Shown in pieces: positions 54,325 through 63,067 of a stretch of 64,000 bases of DNA. A model generated the notes under the pieces. That model saw only the letters and a program-made list of their open reading frames with translations. It searched no databases and was not told the DNA's origin. The number at the start of each line of letters is the position of its first letter. Position 1 is the stretch's first letter. Both the position numbers and the translations under genes were made by a program. This stretch comes from Pseudomonas capeferrum (lineage in GTDB: Bacteria > Pseudomonadota > Gammaproteobacteria > Pseudomonadales > Pseudomonadaceae): assembly GCF_013523055.1 (NCBI RefSeq), contig NZ_JAAMQM010000010.1:1-64000 (forward strand). The letters run 5' to 3'.

Positions 54325-54648
54325 CTACTTGGCACAGGCTACCGCATTGACCTTGCGTTTCAAGGGCAAGGGCATGCGCGGCTCGACTTCCGTCGCGATT
54401 CTGCGAGCTCGTCCGACGCCCCAGGCAAGCGCGCGAGTCATGGATTCCCCAGGGCGGGTATCATAGGCTTCCTCGTGCAACGCTATTCCCGAATTTGCAT
54501 AGATGCCAATGAACATTTGGGTTGCGCCCGTGCGAGATAAACGTACCTGGACATCGATATGCTTGCCGTCATCCAAGGTTTCGTCATGGGTGCGGTGATG
54601 AAGCGTCGGATCAGCCCAGGACCAGAAAAGATCGCCACGAATTCTCAT
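54325..54648 (-). CDS. Small hypothetical protein
   Basis: A 107-residue soluble protein (MRIRGDLFWSWADPTLHHRT...). AGGAG lies before the ATG at 54648, which is why that start is preferred over in-frame starts at 54708 and 54693. The middle part (LHEEAYDTRPGESMTRALAWG) is conserved-looking, but I do not recognise a family. Confidence 0.6.
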   Translation of the reverse strand: MRIRGDLFWSWADPTLHHRTHDETLDDGKHIDVQVRLSRTGATQMFIGIYANSGIALHEEAYDTRPGESMTRALAWGVGRARRIATEVEPRMPLPLKRKVNAVACAK

Positions 54649-54940
54649 TGCCCGCACTCCTACGACTTTTGTCTTATTGATTTTTACGCTCATGACACGA
54701 TAGCGCAAGCCAAGCGGAAAACAATGGGCTGCATGCGCTTTTTGTCGGCTTCCACCTACCCTTGCGGATCATCACACCGGATCGTTACCCCTTTATGAAA
54801 GGCCACTGCACGGCCACATGCGCGGGGTCGTTGAAGCCTCGAAGATGGTTGTGTTCAGCTCGCCCTGGTTAAATGTAACAAAGAACTTCAAAGCACCTGC
54901 GGCTGTCGCAATAACTAGACAGTATAAAAGGAGCTTGACG

Positions 54941-55333
54941 ATGCGATTCTCGAAGTTTTGCCAGTGGCTTTCCAACAAAGCGGGTAGCCCCAAGACATTC
55001 CTGCTTGCGCTTGTATTGATAGCCGGGTGGGCTCTCTCGGGCCCCTGGTTCCACTACAACGATACCTGGCAGCTGATCATCAACACTTCGACAACGATCA
55101 TCACGTTTCTGATGGTCTTTCTCATCCAGAACACACAGAACAGAGACAACGATATCGTCCACCTCAAGCTGGACGAGCTGATACGCGCTACCACGTCTGC
55201 ACAAAGGTCGGTGCTCAATCTGGAAGACCTTGAGAACAAGGAGCTAAGACGCTTGCGGAAGCGGTATCGGTCGCTTGGGGAGGGTCAGGATCCTGCGTTT
55301 GCAGATTCAGGAAACAAGAAGATTCAGCATTGA
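54941..55333 (+). CDS. Low-affinity iron permease family small membrane protein
   Basis: A 130-residue protein with two membrane segments (TFLLALVLIAGWALSGPW and WQLIINTSTTIITFLMVFL) and then IQNTQNRDNDIVHLKLDELI, the signature of the family. The name comes from yeast Fet4; bacterial members are much shorter, and iron transport by them is unproven. AAAAGGAG precedes the ATG. Confidence 0.82.
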   Translation: MRFSKFCQWLSNKAGSPKTFLLALVLIAGWALSGPWFHYNDTWQLIINTSTTIITFLMVFLIQNTQNRDNDIVHLKLDELIRATTSAQRSVLNLEDLENKELRRLRKRYRSLGEGQDPAFADSGNKKIQH

Positions 55334-55354
55334 TCGTATCGGTCGGTTTTTAGT

Positions 55355-55376
55355 CGGTGCCAATGGCATGGCACCG
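55355..55376 (+). terminator. Hairpin after the iron-permease-family gene
   Basis: CGGTGCC at 55355-55361 and GGCACCG at 55370-55376 form a seven-base stem with an eight-base loop, 22 bases after the stop. The only T run lies upstream of the stem, so it is a weak candidate. Confidence 0.4.
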
Positions 55377-55467
55377 TCGAGGCGCATCATCAACCAGATC
55401 TGAGCGATTGCAGCGAGACATCTAGCCCGCTAGGTCGCGGCGATTTCTGGCCGCTCGCCCGGACGTA

Positions 55468-55761
55468 TCAGTCCTCTTCCATCTGCTCACAGACGCCGTT
55501 GGCCCCACCCTTGCCGGTATACGATACTTCAGCGGAGCCATCGGGTCTGACCATGAGCGATACCGTCACTCCACCGCCCTTCCCTTCGAAATGGGTCTCG
55601 CTGAATTTCTTCAGCTTTGTCTCTTTGCCATTAATGTAGATCGGGCCACCCTCATCGGCGTGAACCTCGATGTTTCCTGGGCAGATGGCATTCACCAGCG
55701 GAATGTCTGCATTGGCCGATCCTGCAGCAGAAAGCAGCAGAACACCCAAAATCAGCTTCAT
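55468..55761 (-). CDS. Small periplasmic protein of unknown function
   Basis: A 97-residue protein with a clear signal peptide (MKLILGVLLLSAAGSANA). The mature part has two cysteines (AICPGN and GVCEQ) that could form a disulfide and a KGGGVTVSLMVRPDGSAEVSY segment. AGGGGGA precedes the ATG. No family is recognised. Confidence 0.7.
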   Translation of the reverse strand: MKLILGVLLLSAAGSANADIPLVNAICPGNIEVHADEGGPIYINGKETKLKKFSETHFEGKGGGVTVSLMVRPDGSAEVSYTGKGGANGVCEQMEED

Positions 55762-55894
55762 CGAAATCCCCCTTGCACGTGCGCTCGTCCTGGCAGTCAA
55801 TGTTGATGGCAAGGCCGGGCGAGAAATCAACCGGCGGTGGTCAGTACAATCGATCCGGCATTCAGCAATGCGATTCCTTGGCCATGAAGTGTGA

Positions 55895-56212
55895 TCATAG
55901 ATCGATGTCGTCAAGCTCGATGTCGATCGTCCTCTCCGCAGCCATCGCTTTTTGTGTTGCAAACCCGTAATTTATGTAGAGATCGAGGGTCGTAAGACCT
56001 GGCGCACCTTCATGAAATTCGATGCATCGCTTCAAGGCATGCTTGATGGCCCCATGTACCAGGATGTTATCGGCAGCGTCCAACCCATCGGTCAGCGAGA
56101 TTTTTTGCTCGAGCGCTTCTACCTCTGAAAGCTTCTCTCTGGCTGCGGCAAGGGCATGGCTATCTAGCTCGGAGATCTTCGCCCACCTGTGGTCGACTAT
56201 TGGATTTTTCAT
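55895..56212 (-). CDS. Small hypothetical cytoplasmic protein
   Basis: A 105-residue protein (MKNPIVDHRWAKISELD...), mostly helical and ending in the acidic tail DIELDDIDL. AAGGAG five bases before the ATG at 56212 supports this start over longer frames. Function unknown. Confidence 0.65.
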   Translation of the reverse strand: MKNPIVDHRWAKISELDSHALAAAREKLSEVEALEQKISLTDGLDAADNILVHGAIKHALKRCIEFHEGAPGLTTLDLYINYGFATQKAMAAERTIDIELDDIDL

Positions 56213-56723
56213 TCCAGCTCCTTCATCCGGCACTATGTCGGTCATAGGGTAATAGTCCATCCCGGAGCAAATTGCCACCATGGCGGGACTTGTCTCGACG
56301 AACATCCACCTTCGTTGGCAGCGCAATGACAGATCGCCCGAAATACCTTCACGAGCAACGTCGCGGAGCTTTTGCGGCTCATGAATATAGCCTCAATGCC
56401 AGCCATCCAAACTCGAGAGTTTTGCCCAGATAGCGCTTCTTCGTGAAGCGCAGCGTATACATTACCCGAGAAATAAACGCAGAAAATCGCTTCACCCGCG
56501 AGAATTTCTTTAGAAAAAGGCTATTTTAACCAACGCATCCCCTTTTAATTGCCGATTATATAGTGAAAATAACTGGCCCACCCTTCCTATACTGCGGGCG
56601 GCACTCGAAGGCTTGAACCATCCCCTACAAGCTTCCCCTCACTCTGAACAGCCGCTGCACACGAAACGCCCGAGTCGCCGCGTCATCCTATGCATCTAAT
56701 AAGTCCAAGAACGAGATCGTGTA
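56213..56723. other. AT-richer gap before the YkvI-type transporter
   Basis: A 511-base stretch with no convincing gene. The part around 56460-56600 is distinctly richer in A and T than the rest of the window, with attatatagt near 56556 as a possible -10 region for the following gene. Confidence 0.45.
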
Positions 56724-57812
56724 ATGAATAAACAGTCCATCCAAATTGCTCTTGCCTACATGTCAGTCGTCATCGGCGGTGGCTTCGCTTCTGGACAGGA
56801 GGTATTGCAGTTCTTCACCGGCTATGGGCTGATTGGCATCGTCGGTACTCTCGTGAGCGGTTTGCTGTTCGCCTTCCTCGGCATGCAAATCGCCCGGATG
56901 AGTTCGCAGATGCAAGCCAATTCGCACAAGGAAGTGCTTTACAGTCTGTTCGGTGCCCGTATCGGTCTGGTCGTCGACGTCGTCCTGTCTTTCTTCCTGT
57001 ACGGCGTAGGCGTCGTAATGCTGGCCGGCAGCGGGTCGATCTTTGCCCAGGAGTACGATCTGCCCCCACTCTTCGGCGGTGTGCTGATGGCAGTGCTGGT
57101 GATTGCCACCCTGTGCATGAACGTCAAGCGCATCATTGACCTCATCAGCGCGGTGATGCCTTTCCTGCTGGCCATGGTGCTGATCATCACCACCTACTCG
57201 ATTTTCAATTACAACGCGCCGATCGAAACCCTTGATACCGTTGCTCGCGAGAACAACGAGACGGTCACCGGCAATTGGTTCGTCGGCGCCTTGCTGTACG
57301 CATCGTTCAACATCGCGGTAGGTTTTCCGATGCTTGCGGTGATCGGCGGCATGTCCAAGCAACCCAAGGCCGCGGCACTCGGCGGCATACTCGGAGGTCT
57401 TGGCCTGGGCGCACTGATCTTGTTACTGAACATCGGTCTGTTCGCGAACATCAACCAGCTGCAAGGCATCGAAATGCCGTCCCTGGCACTGGCCGGGCGT
57501 CTCTCCCCCATTCTTTCGGCCGTGATGTCGATGGCGCTGGTTTGTATGGTGTATAGCACTGCCGTGGGTATGTTCTTTGCGTTCAGCGCACGCTTCGCCA
57601 AACCTGAATCGAGCCGTTTCAAGCTAGTAAGCGCTGTGAGCGTTTGCGTGGGCCTTGGGTTGAGCGTGGGCGGTTTCAGCAAATTGGTCGGCACTGTCTA
57701 TCCGCTGTTGGGCTACGTCGGCTTTGCACTGATCCTCGCCATCGGCTTTAGCTGGGTACGCGGTCGCTCCAGCGCCAACGCACGAAAATCCGAATTGCGC
57801 GCTTCATCCTGA
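56724..57812 (+). CDS. YkvI-family membrane transporter
   Basis: A 362-residue protein with about ten membrane helices of the APC superfamily. The N-terminal SVVIGGGFASGQEVLQFF segment and the FNIAVGFPMLAVIGGM segment mark the YkvI group of putative branched-chain-like carriers. The substrate is unknown. A hairpin at 57821 follows the stop. Confidence 0.87.
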   Translation: MNKQSIQIALAYMSVVIGGGFASGQEVLQFFTGYGLIGIVGTLVSGLLFAFLGMQIARMSSQMQANSHKEVLYSLFGARIGLVVDVVLSFFLYGVGVVMLAGSGSIFAQEYDLPPLFGGVLMAVLVIATLCMNVKRIIDLISAVMPFLLAMVLIITTYSIFNYNAPIETLDTVARENNETVTGNWFVGALLYASFNIAVGFPMLAVIGGMSKQPKAAALGGILGGLGLGALILLLNIGLFANINQLQGIEMPSLALAGRLSPILSAVMSMALVCMVYSTAVGMFFAFSARFAKPESSRFKLVSAVSVCVGLGLSVGGFSKLVGTVYPLLGYVGFALILAIGFSWVRGRSSANARKSELRASS

Positions 57813-57820
57813 TCCCACCG

Positions 57821-57844
57821 CCACCGGGCCCAAAGGCTCGGTGG
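57821..57844 (+). terminator. Terminator hairpin after the YkvI gene
   Basis: CCACCGGGCC (57821-57830) and GGCTCGGTGG (57835-57844) form a ten-base stem with one G-U pair and a CAAA loop, just after the transporter stop. Confidence 0.65.
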
Positions 57845-57975
57845 CCTCCCTTCTGACTGGTCAATCAGTATCGGCGAGACGCACAGGCGCCCGATCCCAA
57901 GCAGACACCTCCTGGTCGTCGAAGAAAACTAATCGGACCGATAAGGCCGGCAATCGAACGACAGTCTGCCGAAAT

Positions 57976-58158
57976 CTAATCCTCATGCAGCCGGAACTGG
58001 ATTTCCAGAGGGCCTCCAGGCGCTCTGCTTGCCGAAAATTCGAGATGCTTGGCACCACAGTGCTGACAGGTGAAGATCTGGCAGTCCAGGGTATTGTCGT
58101 AACGGATACTGGCGTCCGTCTCTTTGCCGCATTTCAGGCATATGAATTTTATGGTCAT
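57976..58158 (-). CDS. Small zinc-ribbon-like protein
   Basis: A 60-residue protein with two CxxC pairs, Cys7/Cys10 (FICLKCGK) and Cys31/Cys34 (TCQHCGAK), the spacing of a zinc ribbon. AAGGTGG precedes the ATG. It stands alone between a transporter and the next terminator. The function is unknown; nucleic acid or protein binding is possible. Confidence 0.72.
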   Translation of the reverse strand: MTIKFICLKCGKETDASIRYDNTLDCQIFTCQHCGAKHLEFSASRAPGGPLEIQFRLHED

Positions 58159-58404
58159 TGTCTACCACCTTGGCACTCTCGAAATCTCAGCTTAGCCTGA
58201 TCCGAGAACCTTCTCATGCCTTATCAATCCCCGCAGCCGGATCGATGATGTACTGGATTTAGCGGTTTTGCTCGCATGCTCTTCCTGATGGCCCACAAGT
58301 TGCCTATTGCGTGTTGTTAACAGTGGGTTTACGCGGTAGTGGGTGATTTTATGGAAGCTATTGAAGGGGTGGTATTATGATGCGTGTACAATTCCCAAGA
58401 ACGA

Positions 58405-58432
58405 AAAAGCCCGGCTTGATGGCCGGGCTTTT
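58405..58432. terminator. Strong bidirectional terminator
   Basis: AAAAGCCCGGC (58405-58415) and GCCGGGCTTTT (58422-58432), a perfect 11-base stem with a six-base loop and T runs on both strands. It ends the minus-strand gene that stops at 58453 and blocks transcription from the left. Confidence 0.9.
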
Positions 58433-58452
58433 CGCTGGAGCTTTAGAACCGC

Positions 58453-58695
58453 TCAGTCCGCATCCGTCCGCGCGCTTCCATTGTCTCGTCTGGCAAGGGC
58501 ATCTTGGTCAGAGCCTGGGTTACCGGTGGGAGGAGTCCAATTCTCGGGCTTGCCATCAGCCGCAGACTCCCGAGCACCCTGCTTGGGTTCCGATTTGGCT
58601 TGTTCAATGCCGGAACCATGGCCTTCCCCGGTATCAGGGCCCTTATCAGCCGACCCGGGATAGGCTGCCTGTCGTCCGTTGTCTTCAACTGCCAT
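58453..58695 (-). CDS. Small polar, probably disordered protein
   Basis: An 80-residue protein rich in Gly, Asp, Glu, Pro and Ala (MAVEDNGRQAAYPGSADKGP...), without hydrophobic core. GAGAGGAGAGG precedes the ATG and the strong terminator follows 20 bases after the stop, so it is a real transcription unit despite its composition. It could be a stress-type or seed-protein-like gene, but no family is recognised. Confidence 0.68.
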   Translation of the reverse strand: MAVEDNGRQAAYPGSADKGPDTGEGHGSGIEQAKSEPKQGARESAADGKPENWTPPTGNPGSDQDALARRDNGSARTDAD

Positions 58696-59061
58696 AAGAC
58701 CTCTCCTCTCTCGATACAGGACATGTGCACCTAGCTCTGAATGTCGAGATTGGACGAAGTGCCGTGCCCGCGACAGGCGGCGAAGGATCCAACGCATCCA
58801 TTCCGAAGTCGGCTTGTCTGGTGATCATGGGTAGGCTTCGTACACCCCCAGTTGTTGTTCGGCTCGGGCTTTCTAAGCGCTCTTATCCAGGAACTGGCAT
58901 ATGAAGCATTGAGGATACTCGTGAGATTTTCCAGGCGCTTGTCGAGCTATCCCTTTCCAGAATGCACTGGTACGGAGCGCCCTTCTCTTTCGCCCTCTTG
59001 TCATCTTCAGTCAACACAGCCCCCTCGTCAGGCACGGTCGCGCTCCTGATCTGAGCGGTCA
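58696..59061. other. Gap with no supported gene
   Basis: A 366-base stretch. Open frames on both strands are short and lack ribosome sites. It presumably holds the promoter of the small polar protein gene near 58700-58760. Confidence 0.4.
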
Positions 59062-59187
59062 CTACTCCCGGATATCCGACTGAACCTCGACATTCGTGAT
59101 CAGGCGTTCGTAGACGAGGCGATGTTCGCTGCAATTAGGCCCGCTACGTACATCAGAAGTAGTTAGCTGTCCGAGCAGGTTCTTCAT
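59062..59187 (-). CDS. Possible 41-residue protein
   Basis: A short minus-strand frame (MKNLLGQLTTSDVRSG... to VEVQSDIRE) with natural composition and a helical, charged second half. The ribosome site is weak. It lies just downstream, in the minus-strand direction, of a terminator at 59216, so it would need its own promoter. No family is recognised. Confidence 0.35.
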   Translation of the reverse strand: MKNLLGQLTTSDVRSGPNCSEHRLVYERLITNVEVQSDIRE

Positions 59188-59215
59188 GTCGTTCGCTTTT
59201 TTCCAGGCATAAAAA

Positions 59216-59234
59216 AGCCCGCGCTAGGCGGGCT
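59216..59234 (-). terminator. Terminator of the acyltransferase gene
   Basis: AGCCCGC (59216-59222) and GCGGGCT (59228-59234) form a seven-base stem. On the minus strand it is followed by six T residues, 21 bases after the acyltransferase stop. Confidence 0.85.
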
Positions 59235-59254
59235 GTAACCAGGCGAGCAAATAA

Positions 59255-60259
59255 CTAGGAAAATTGGCTTTGGATAGCCGCCGGAGGCAATTCAAGCGGA
59301 ATCTTGCGTCTGAATCCTTTCCAAACTGGCCGCTCAATTCCGTAATGGCAGGCCACAGACAGCACTAACGAAATAAATACCACAAGCGGTAGCATCATGG
59401 CGCCCGATACTTGAATCAGCTCAAGCATCCATATCACAGGAAAATGAAACACAAATAGACCGTACGACATATTCCCACATTCCCGCTGAATCTTGAACCA
59501 GACCCTTCCAAACCTAATCTTGCCTAACAAGATAATTAACGGCAGCCCAATCAAATAACCAAAAGCAACCTCCATGTCATAGACGCGTCGAATCTCTGTC
59601 TTGTACAGAAAAAACACATAAAGCAAACACAGAAGCCAAAGAACGCATAAAGCCGCAGCGCCACTGAGCGCCTTCCTCTCAAGCAAGACGCCGGAAAGAA
59701 ATATAAACAGCACCCCTGCAAAAAGCCGATAGCCATAAATATCCGTATTCACCAACCCGCTCTGCGCGCAAACAAACACCATAAGACTACCCAGCCCTGC
59801 CACGATGCCCACTCTTGGCCAGGCCAGCAACAACGGGAGAGCAAGATAGAACTGAATTTCGGCGCCTAGCGACCAAGCGGGAGGAACCAACATGAACCGA
59901 TCCACGCCCGACCACATGTAGTAATTCAAAGGAATTACAATGACATTAGACACCCACTCAAGAACGCCTGGCGTTTTTTCCAAAAAGTGCGACTGAGCGC
60001 CGAGCCCCCATACAACCACTGACATTCCGAGCGCTGCAAAGTACAAAGGAAATATCCGTAAAGCTCTGTCACGGTAAAACCAGAGTGCGGATTGACCCAA
60101 GTCACCGCTCGGGCGCCGCCGCCACAGCTTCGCCACGACATGCCCTGCAAGCAAATAAAAAATGACGACAGCCCAAACGCCAATGTTCCAACCCTTGAAA
60201 TCGATACCCAAATGACTAGCGACCACCAAGCCGGCCAGCAATAATCGCAATATTCCCAT
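59255..60259 (-). CDS. Acyltransferase 3 family membrane protein
   Basis: About 334 residues with ten hydrophobic helices. The His of the family is in GLVVASHLG near the N-terminus, and YRDRALRIFPLYFAALG carries the conserved Arg. Such enzymes acetylate or otherwise acylate O-antigen, exopolysaccharide or glycans. The gene has more A and T and rarer codons than its surroundings, suggesting recent transfer. The ATG at 60259 is favoured over 60277 and TTG 60310, but none has a strong ribosome site. Confidence 0.85.
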   Translation of the reverse strand: MGILRLLLAGLVVASHLGIDFKGWNIGVWAVVIFYLLAGHVVAKLWRRRPSGDLGQSALWFYRDRALRIFPLYFAALGMSVVVWGLGAQSHFLEKTPGVLEWVSNVIVIPLNYYMWSGVDRFMLVPPAWSLGAEIQFYLALPLLLAWPRVGIVAGLGSLMVFVCAQSGLVNTDIYGYRLFAGVLFIFLSGVLLERKALSGAAALCVLWLLCLLYVFFLYKTEIRRVYDMEVAFGYLIGLPLIILLGKIRFGRVWFKIQRECGNMSYGLFVFHFPVIWMLELIQVSGAMMLPLVVFISLVLSVACHYGIERPVWKGFRRKIPLELPPAAIQSQFS

Positions 60260-60818
60260 TCCGCGCCCGCTAAACATTAAAAACGAAAGAGAATAACCTA
60301 GTTTACTCAACTAAGCCATATACCTTATTGGACATGGGGCTTATCTTGTAGAGTCTCCGCTCGAGAGTCCGTCAAACGTTATAGAGCCCCCACCAGTCGC
60401 AGTTGCGCGGCGGCCGAGGCCCGTAGCCGGCCGGCCCCGTCAGCAGAAACTCGGGTCCGCTTGGCTGCAGCCAAGGCTAGCTGAGTAGCGTTCCCGTTGC
60501 GTGGCAACTACCGGCCAACGGTCTCGGGCACATTGTCGATACCCTTCTGACCCACACTGGGCATCCCTTGCGCATGTCTCGCGTGGTCATTTTCTCCCAG
60601 CATGAAAATACTCATTCGTGGCGGGCATCGTGGGTCTTTCAGGATGCTGGTGAGGAAGGCTGCTAATCGTCACTTTCGGATAGTTGAACAACGAGCTTGG
60701 CTGCCTCTTCGTTTGATTCCAGATCCAGACTTCCGAGTAATAGCCAGAAAGCTTCCTGCAGCCAGTCCGCTGCCTGCTTGAGGCACGGCGAGTAGGGCCA
60801 TAGTTTCTCCAGGCAAAA

Positions 60819-60839
60819 AAGCCCGCGGAACGCGGGCTT
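60819..60839 (-). terminator. Orphan terminator hairpin
   Basis: AAGCCCGCG (60819-60827) and CGCGGGCTT (60831-60839), nine-base perfect stem with a three-base loop. The A run on the plus strand gives a T run on the minus strand, so it would end a minus-strand transcript coming from about 61 kb, where no clear gene is seen. Confidence 0.75.
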
Positions 60840-60868
60840 GAGGTTTCAGAAACAGCCAGGTGACGCTC

Positions 60869-61087
60869 ATGCGGACTCCAGATCCGTGTCTTTTCGCAGC
60901 TGCGTGCGTCCAAGCGGTAGCAACCGGGTGCTCGCACTTCTTCAACAGCCCTTATGGGAGTCGTGACAATCAACGAAACATCGAGTGTGATGCTTTCCCT
61001 CCAAATCAGCCGGACTGCTATGACCGCCAGAAGCATGAGAAGGGCTTGATCAACAGGTTGGTTGACGCGATTCGGGCAAAGGACTGA
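60869..61087 (+). CDS. Possible small hypothetical protein
   Basis: A 72-codon frame (MRTPDPCLFAAACVQAV... to RLVDAIRAKD). The C-terminal 40 residues (NIECDAFPPNQPDCYDRQKHEKG) look protein-like, with several Cys, Pro and Asp residues. The ribosome site is poor. It may be the remnant of a larger gene. Confidence 0.28.
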   Translation: MRTPDPCLFAAACVQAVATGCSHFFNSPYGSRDNQRNIECDAFPPNQPDCYDRQKHEKGLINRLVDAIRAKD

Positions 61088-61573
61088 TGTTGCAGGTCAG
61101 ATAGCGAGTGCCTCAGCGTACGGTTCGGTCACCGGCGGCGCAGATTTCAGTATCGGTGCACTGGGCGCAGTAGTCAGCGGCTAGGTGATAATGAAAGCCT
61201 GCACGTCGAAACCAAAAACGCATCCGTTGCTCCATCCGTGCCTTCTGCCAACCGCCGGCCCGGAATGCAACCTGCTCGGCCTGGAGTTTATCCTCCCTGG
61301 TTCTCGAAACTCGACGACGCCCACATGACCTGGATGTCTGCATCCAACAGGTGGGCATGGTCTTCGCTGTGAATGCTACGGCGGCAGCAAGGCTCTCGGT
61401 TTGGAGCCACTCCTATACTTCAGGCGCTGGGGCCAAGTATGCCGAAATCCGATAGCTCGGATAGCTTGACCAGTGACGATGGAGGGTATGGTCTATCCAC
61501 GGATCACCTTGGGCTTGAAATAATGGCTCGTAGTCGGTATTGGTGAGGTCCAATAAATCGAAGGTGACCGACC

Positions 61574-61759
61574 ATGGAAGACAGATTCGAAGTGGTGGAA
61601 ACAAATCTCCTCGACGATCATGGACAGCCGACAGGGACGATAAAGTACCGAATCATCGACAGGAAGGACCCAAGTCAGCCTAACAAGCATGGCTTTTACG
61701 AAGAAAAGGACGAAGCCGACGCTCTCTGCTCGAGCCTGAATGCCGAAAACCCAGAGTGA
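61574..61759 (+). CDS. Small hypothetical protein
   Basis: A 61-residue protein beginning MEDRFEVVETNLLDDHGQPTG and continuing YRIIDRKDPSQPNKHGFYEEKDEADAL. AAGGTG precedes the ATG. It is probably a single small alpha-beta domain of the type found on mobile regions of Pseudomonas. Function unknown. Confidence 0.65.
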   Translation: MEDRFEVVETNLLDDHGQPTGTIKYRIIDRKDPSQPNKHGFYEEKDEADALCSSLNAENPE

Positions 61760-61791
61760 CATCAGTTGTGCCGCACTCGACTGCGGCACAC

Positions 61792-62106
61792 CTACCCTTC
61801 CCCGCCCTCCAGCAGCACATCAATCAACTTCTGCTCGGTCAGACGAAACAGGACAAGCATTTGCAGGTCATCAGCGACCGGGCCAAAACCGACTTGCGCA
61901 GCCATAGGAGAACTTCCACTCTCACCGTTGGAGGGAATCTCACCCGTTTGCTCGGAAGGAACGGCATACGAAACGGAGACGGCTCGCAGTTCGGCATCCA
62001 ATTTGCGCTTCGAAGGCTCGATACCCTGAACAGAGAAATTGAGAGGTGGCGCAGAAACGCATCCAGTCAGCAACGATACCAAAAGTGCAGCAAGTAAAGC
62101 TCGAAG
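61792..62106 (-). pseudogene. Lipoprotein gene with an apparent frameshift at its start
   Basis: The minus-strand frame ending at 61792 reads ALRALLAALLVSLLTGCVSAPPLNF at its beginning when followed upstream, a perfect lipoprotein signal with lipobox LLTGC. No ATG or GTG exists in that frame. The nearby ATG (62111-62109 region, ATGCGC) is one base out of frame, and one extra base would give MRLRALLAALL. The rest (QGIEPSKRKLDAEL, DDLQMLVLFRLTEQ) is natural. It is either a fresh frameshift, a sequence error, or use of the TTG at 62082, which would leave only seven residues before the Cys. Confidence 0.55.
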
Positions 62107-62244
62107 CGCATTAAGGTCTTCCTTGAGAGGATGGCGTTTCAGGATCGAAAAAATGAAACCTCAAGCACATAAAGGCCCGACTTGAGCAGGCTTTCTCTCT
62201 GTTCGCTAGATGACGGCGCCACTGACGAGCGCCGTTGAGGTGAT

Positions 62245-62742
62245 TTAGTTGATCGGAACCAGACGCTCGCGCTGAGTAGTGGATAGGTCGTCGATAACTC
62301 CAACCTTGAGCGAATCCTTTCCGGCGTCCGGGAGTGGCTTTCCCATGTCCGCTGATGCGTATTCTGGTAGTTTGTACATGGCACCAGTGAGCGGGTCGAC
62401 AATTAGCATTCCAATCACGCCACCGATGAGGATATTGCCCCAGTACCAGCCGCTCAGGCTCGAATCGAGCTCGATTGCCTTGTCCGGATAGCCTTCCTTC
62501 TTGAAGCGCAGGGTGTAAGTCTGACCTGAGAAATATCCTTTCCCTGACTTAAGGGTCACCGTGCTTGGTGTATTGCCTGTATGTACCACAGCGCCTGATT
62601 TGTCCGTGATCTCAAAAGAGGCACCAGGTGGCGCGCTAGAGACCACCACCGGATAGCGCGACTCACCCACAATGCTCGCGCACCCTTGAATGCCTACAAA
62701 GGCAGCTACCGTCGCCACTCCAACCATCTTCCGAAACATCAT
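62245..62742 (-). CDS. Lipoprotein with PEGA-like domain
   Basis: A 165-residue lipoprotein: signal MVGVATVAAFVGIQGC with lipobox, then VVVSSAPPGASFEITDKSG and STVTLKSGKGYFSGQTY, a beta-rich PEGA-like domain, followed by a hydrophobic segment GWYWGNILIGGVIGMLIVDP. It probably sits in the outer membrane or is anchored by both lipid and helix. GGAG precedes the ATG. Homologues are frequent near phage and island genes. Confidence 0.82.
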   Translation of the reverse strand: MMFRKMVGVATVAAFVGIQGCASIVGESRYPVVVSSAPPGASFEITDKSGAVVHTGNTPSTVTLKSGKGYFSGQTYTLRFKKEGYPDKAIELDSSLSGWYWGNILIGGVIGMLIVDPLTGAMYKLPEYASADMGKPLPDAGKDSLKVGVIDDLSTTQRERLVPIN

Positions 62743-63067
62743 ATCTACAGCTCCATCGCGCCTTCATTGGCTAGGCCGGGGGATCGGCCGGCGGCGATTA
62801 TACGGAAGAGATATCATTTTGACATTACCAAATAGCTTTGTGCCACCATCAAGGGATGTCACGTTTCGTACAGCCTTGCTGCCAATTTCCTACATCTTCA
62901 ATACTGTACGCATGCACAGCAGCCGAAAACGAGATTCACGGCCCCTCTCCAGCCAGATTTCACCCAGACCAAGCCCCGAACTTACGAGCAGATCAGTCAT
63001 CGGGTGCAGCGAATCATTGCGGGCGATCTCCACCCTGAGCAAGCCAAGGCGCCTGTCTAACCTTCGC

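Larger units (their letters stand above)
60260..61573. other. Long stretch with no secure gene
   Basis: About 1.3 kb upstream of the acyltransferase gene. Most frames are Arg- or Ser-rich shadows without ribosome sites. It contains one terminator-like hairpin (60819-60839) and one low-confidence small frame (60869-61087). A decayed gene or island spacer is possible. Confidence 0.5.

Noticed and set aside
58377..58697. Plus-strand frame of 106 codons starting ATGATGCGTG
   Set aside because: It reads straight through a strong bidirectional terminator and antisense to a small gene with better signals.
61113..61358. Cys-containing 81-codon minus-strand frame
   Set aside because: Arg-rich composition, poor start context and no similarity to a known small protein. 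It could not be supported.
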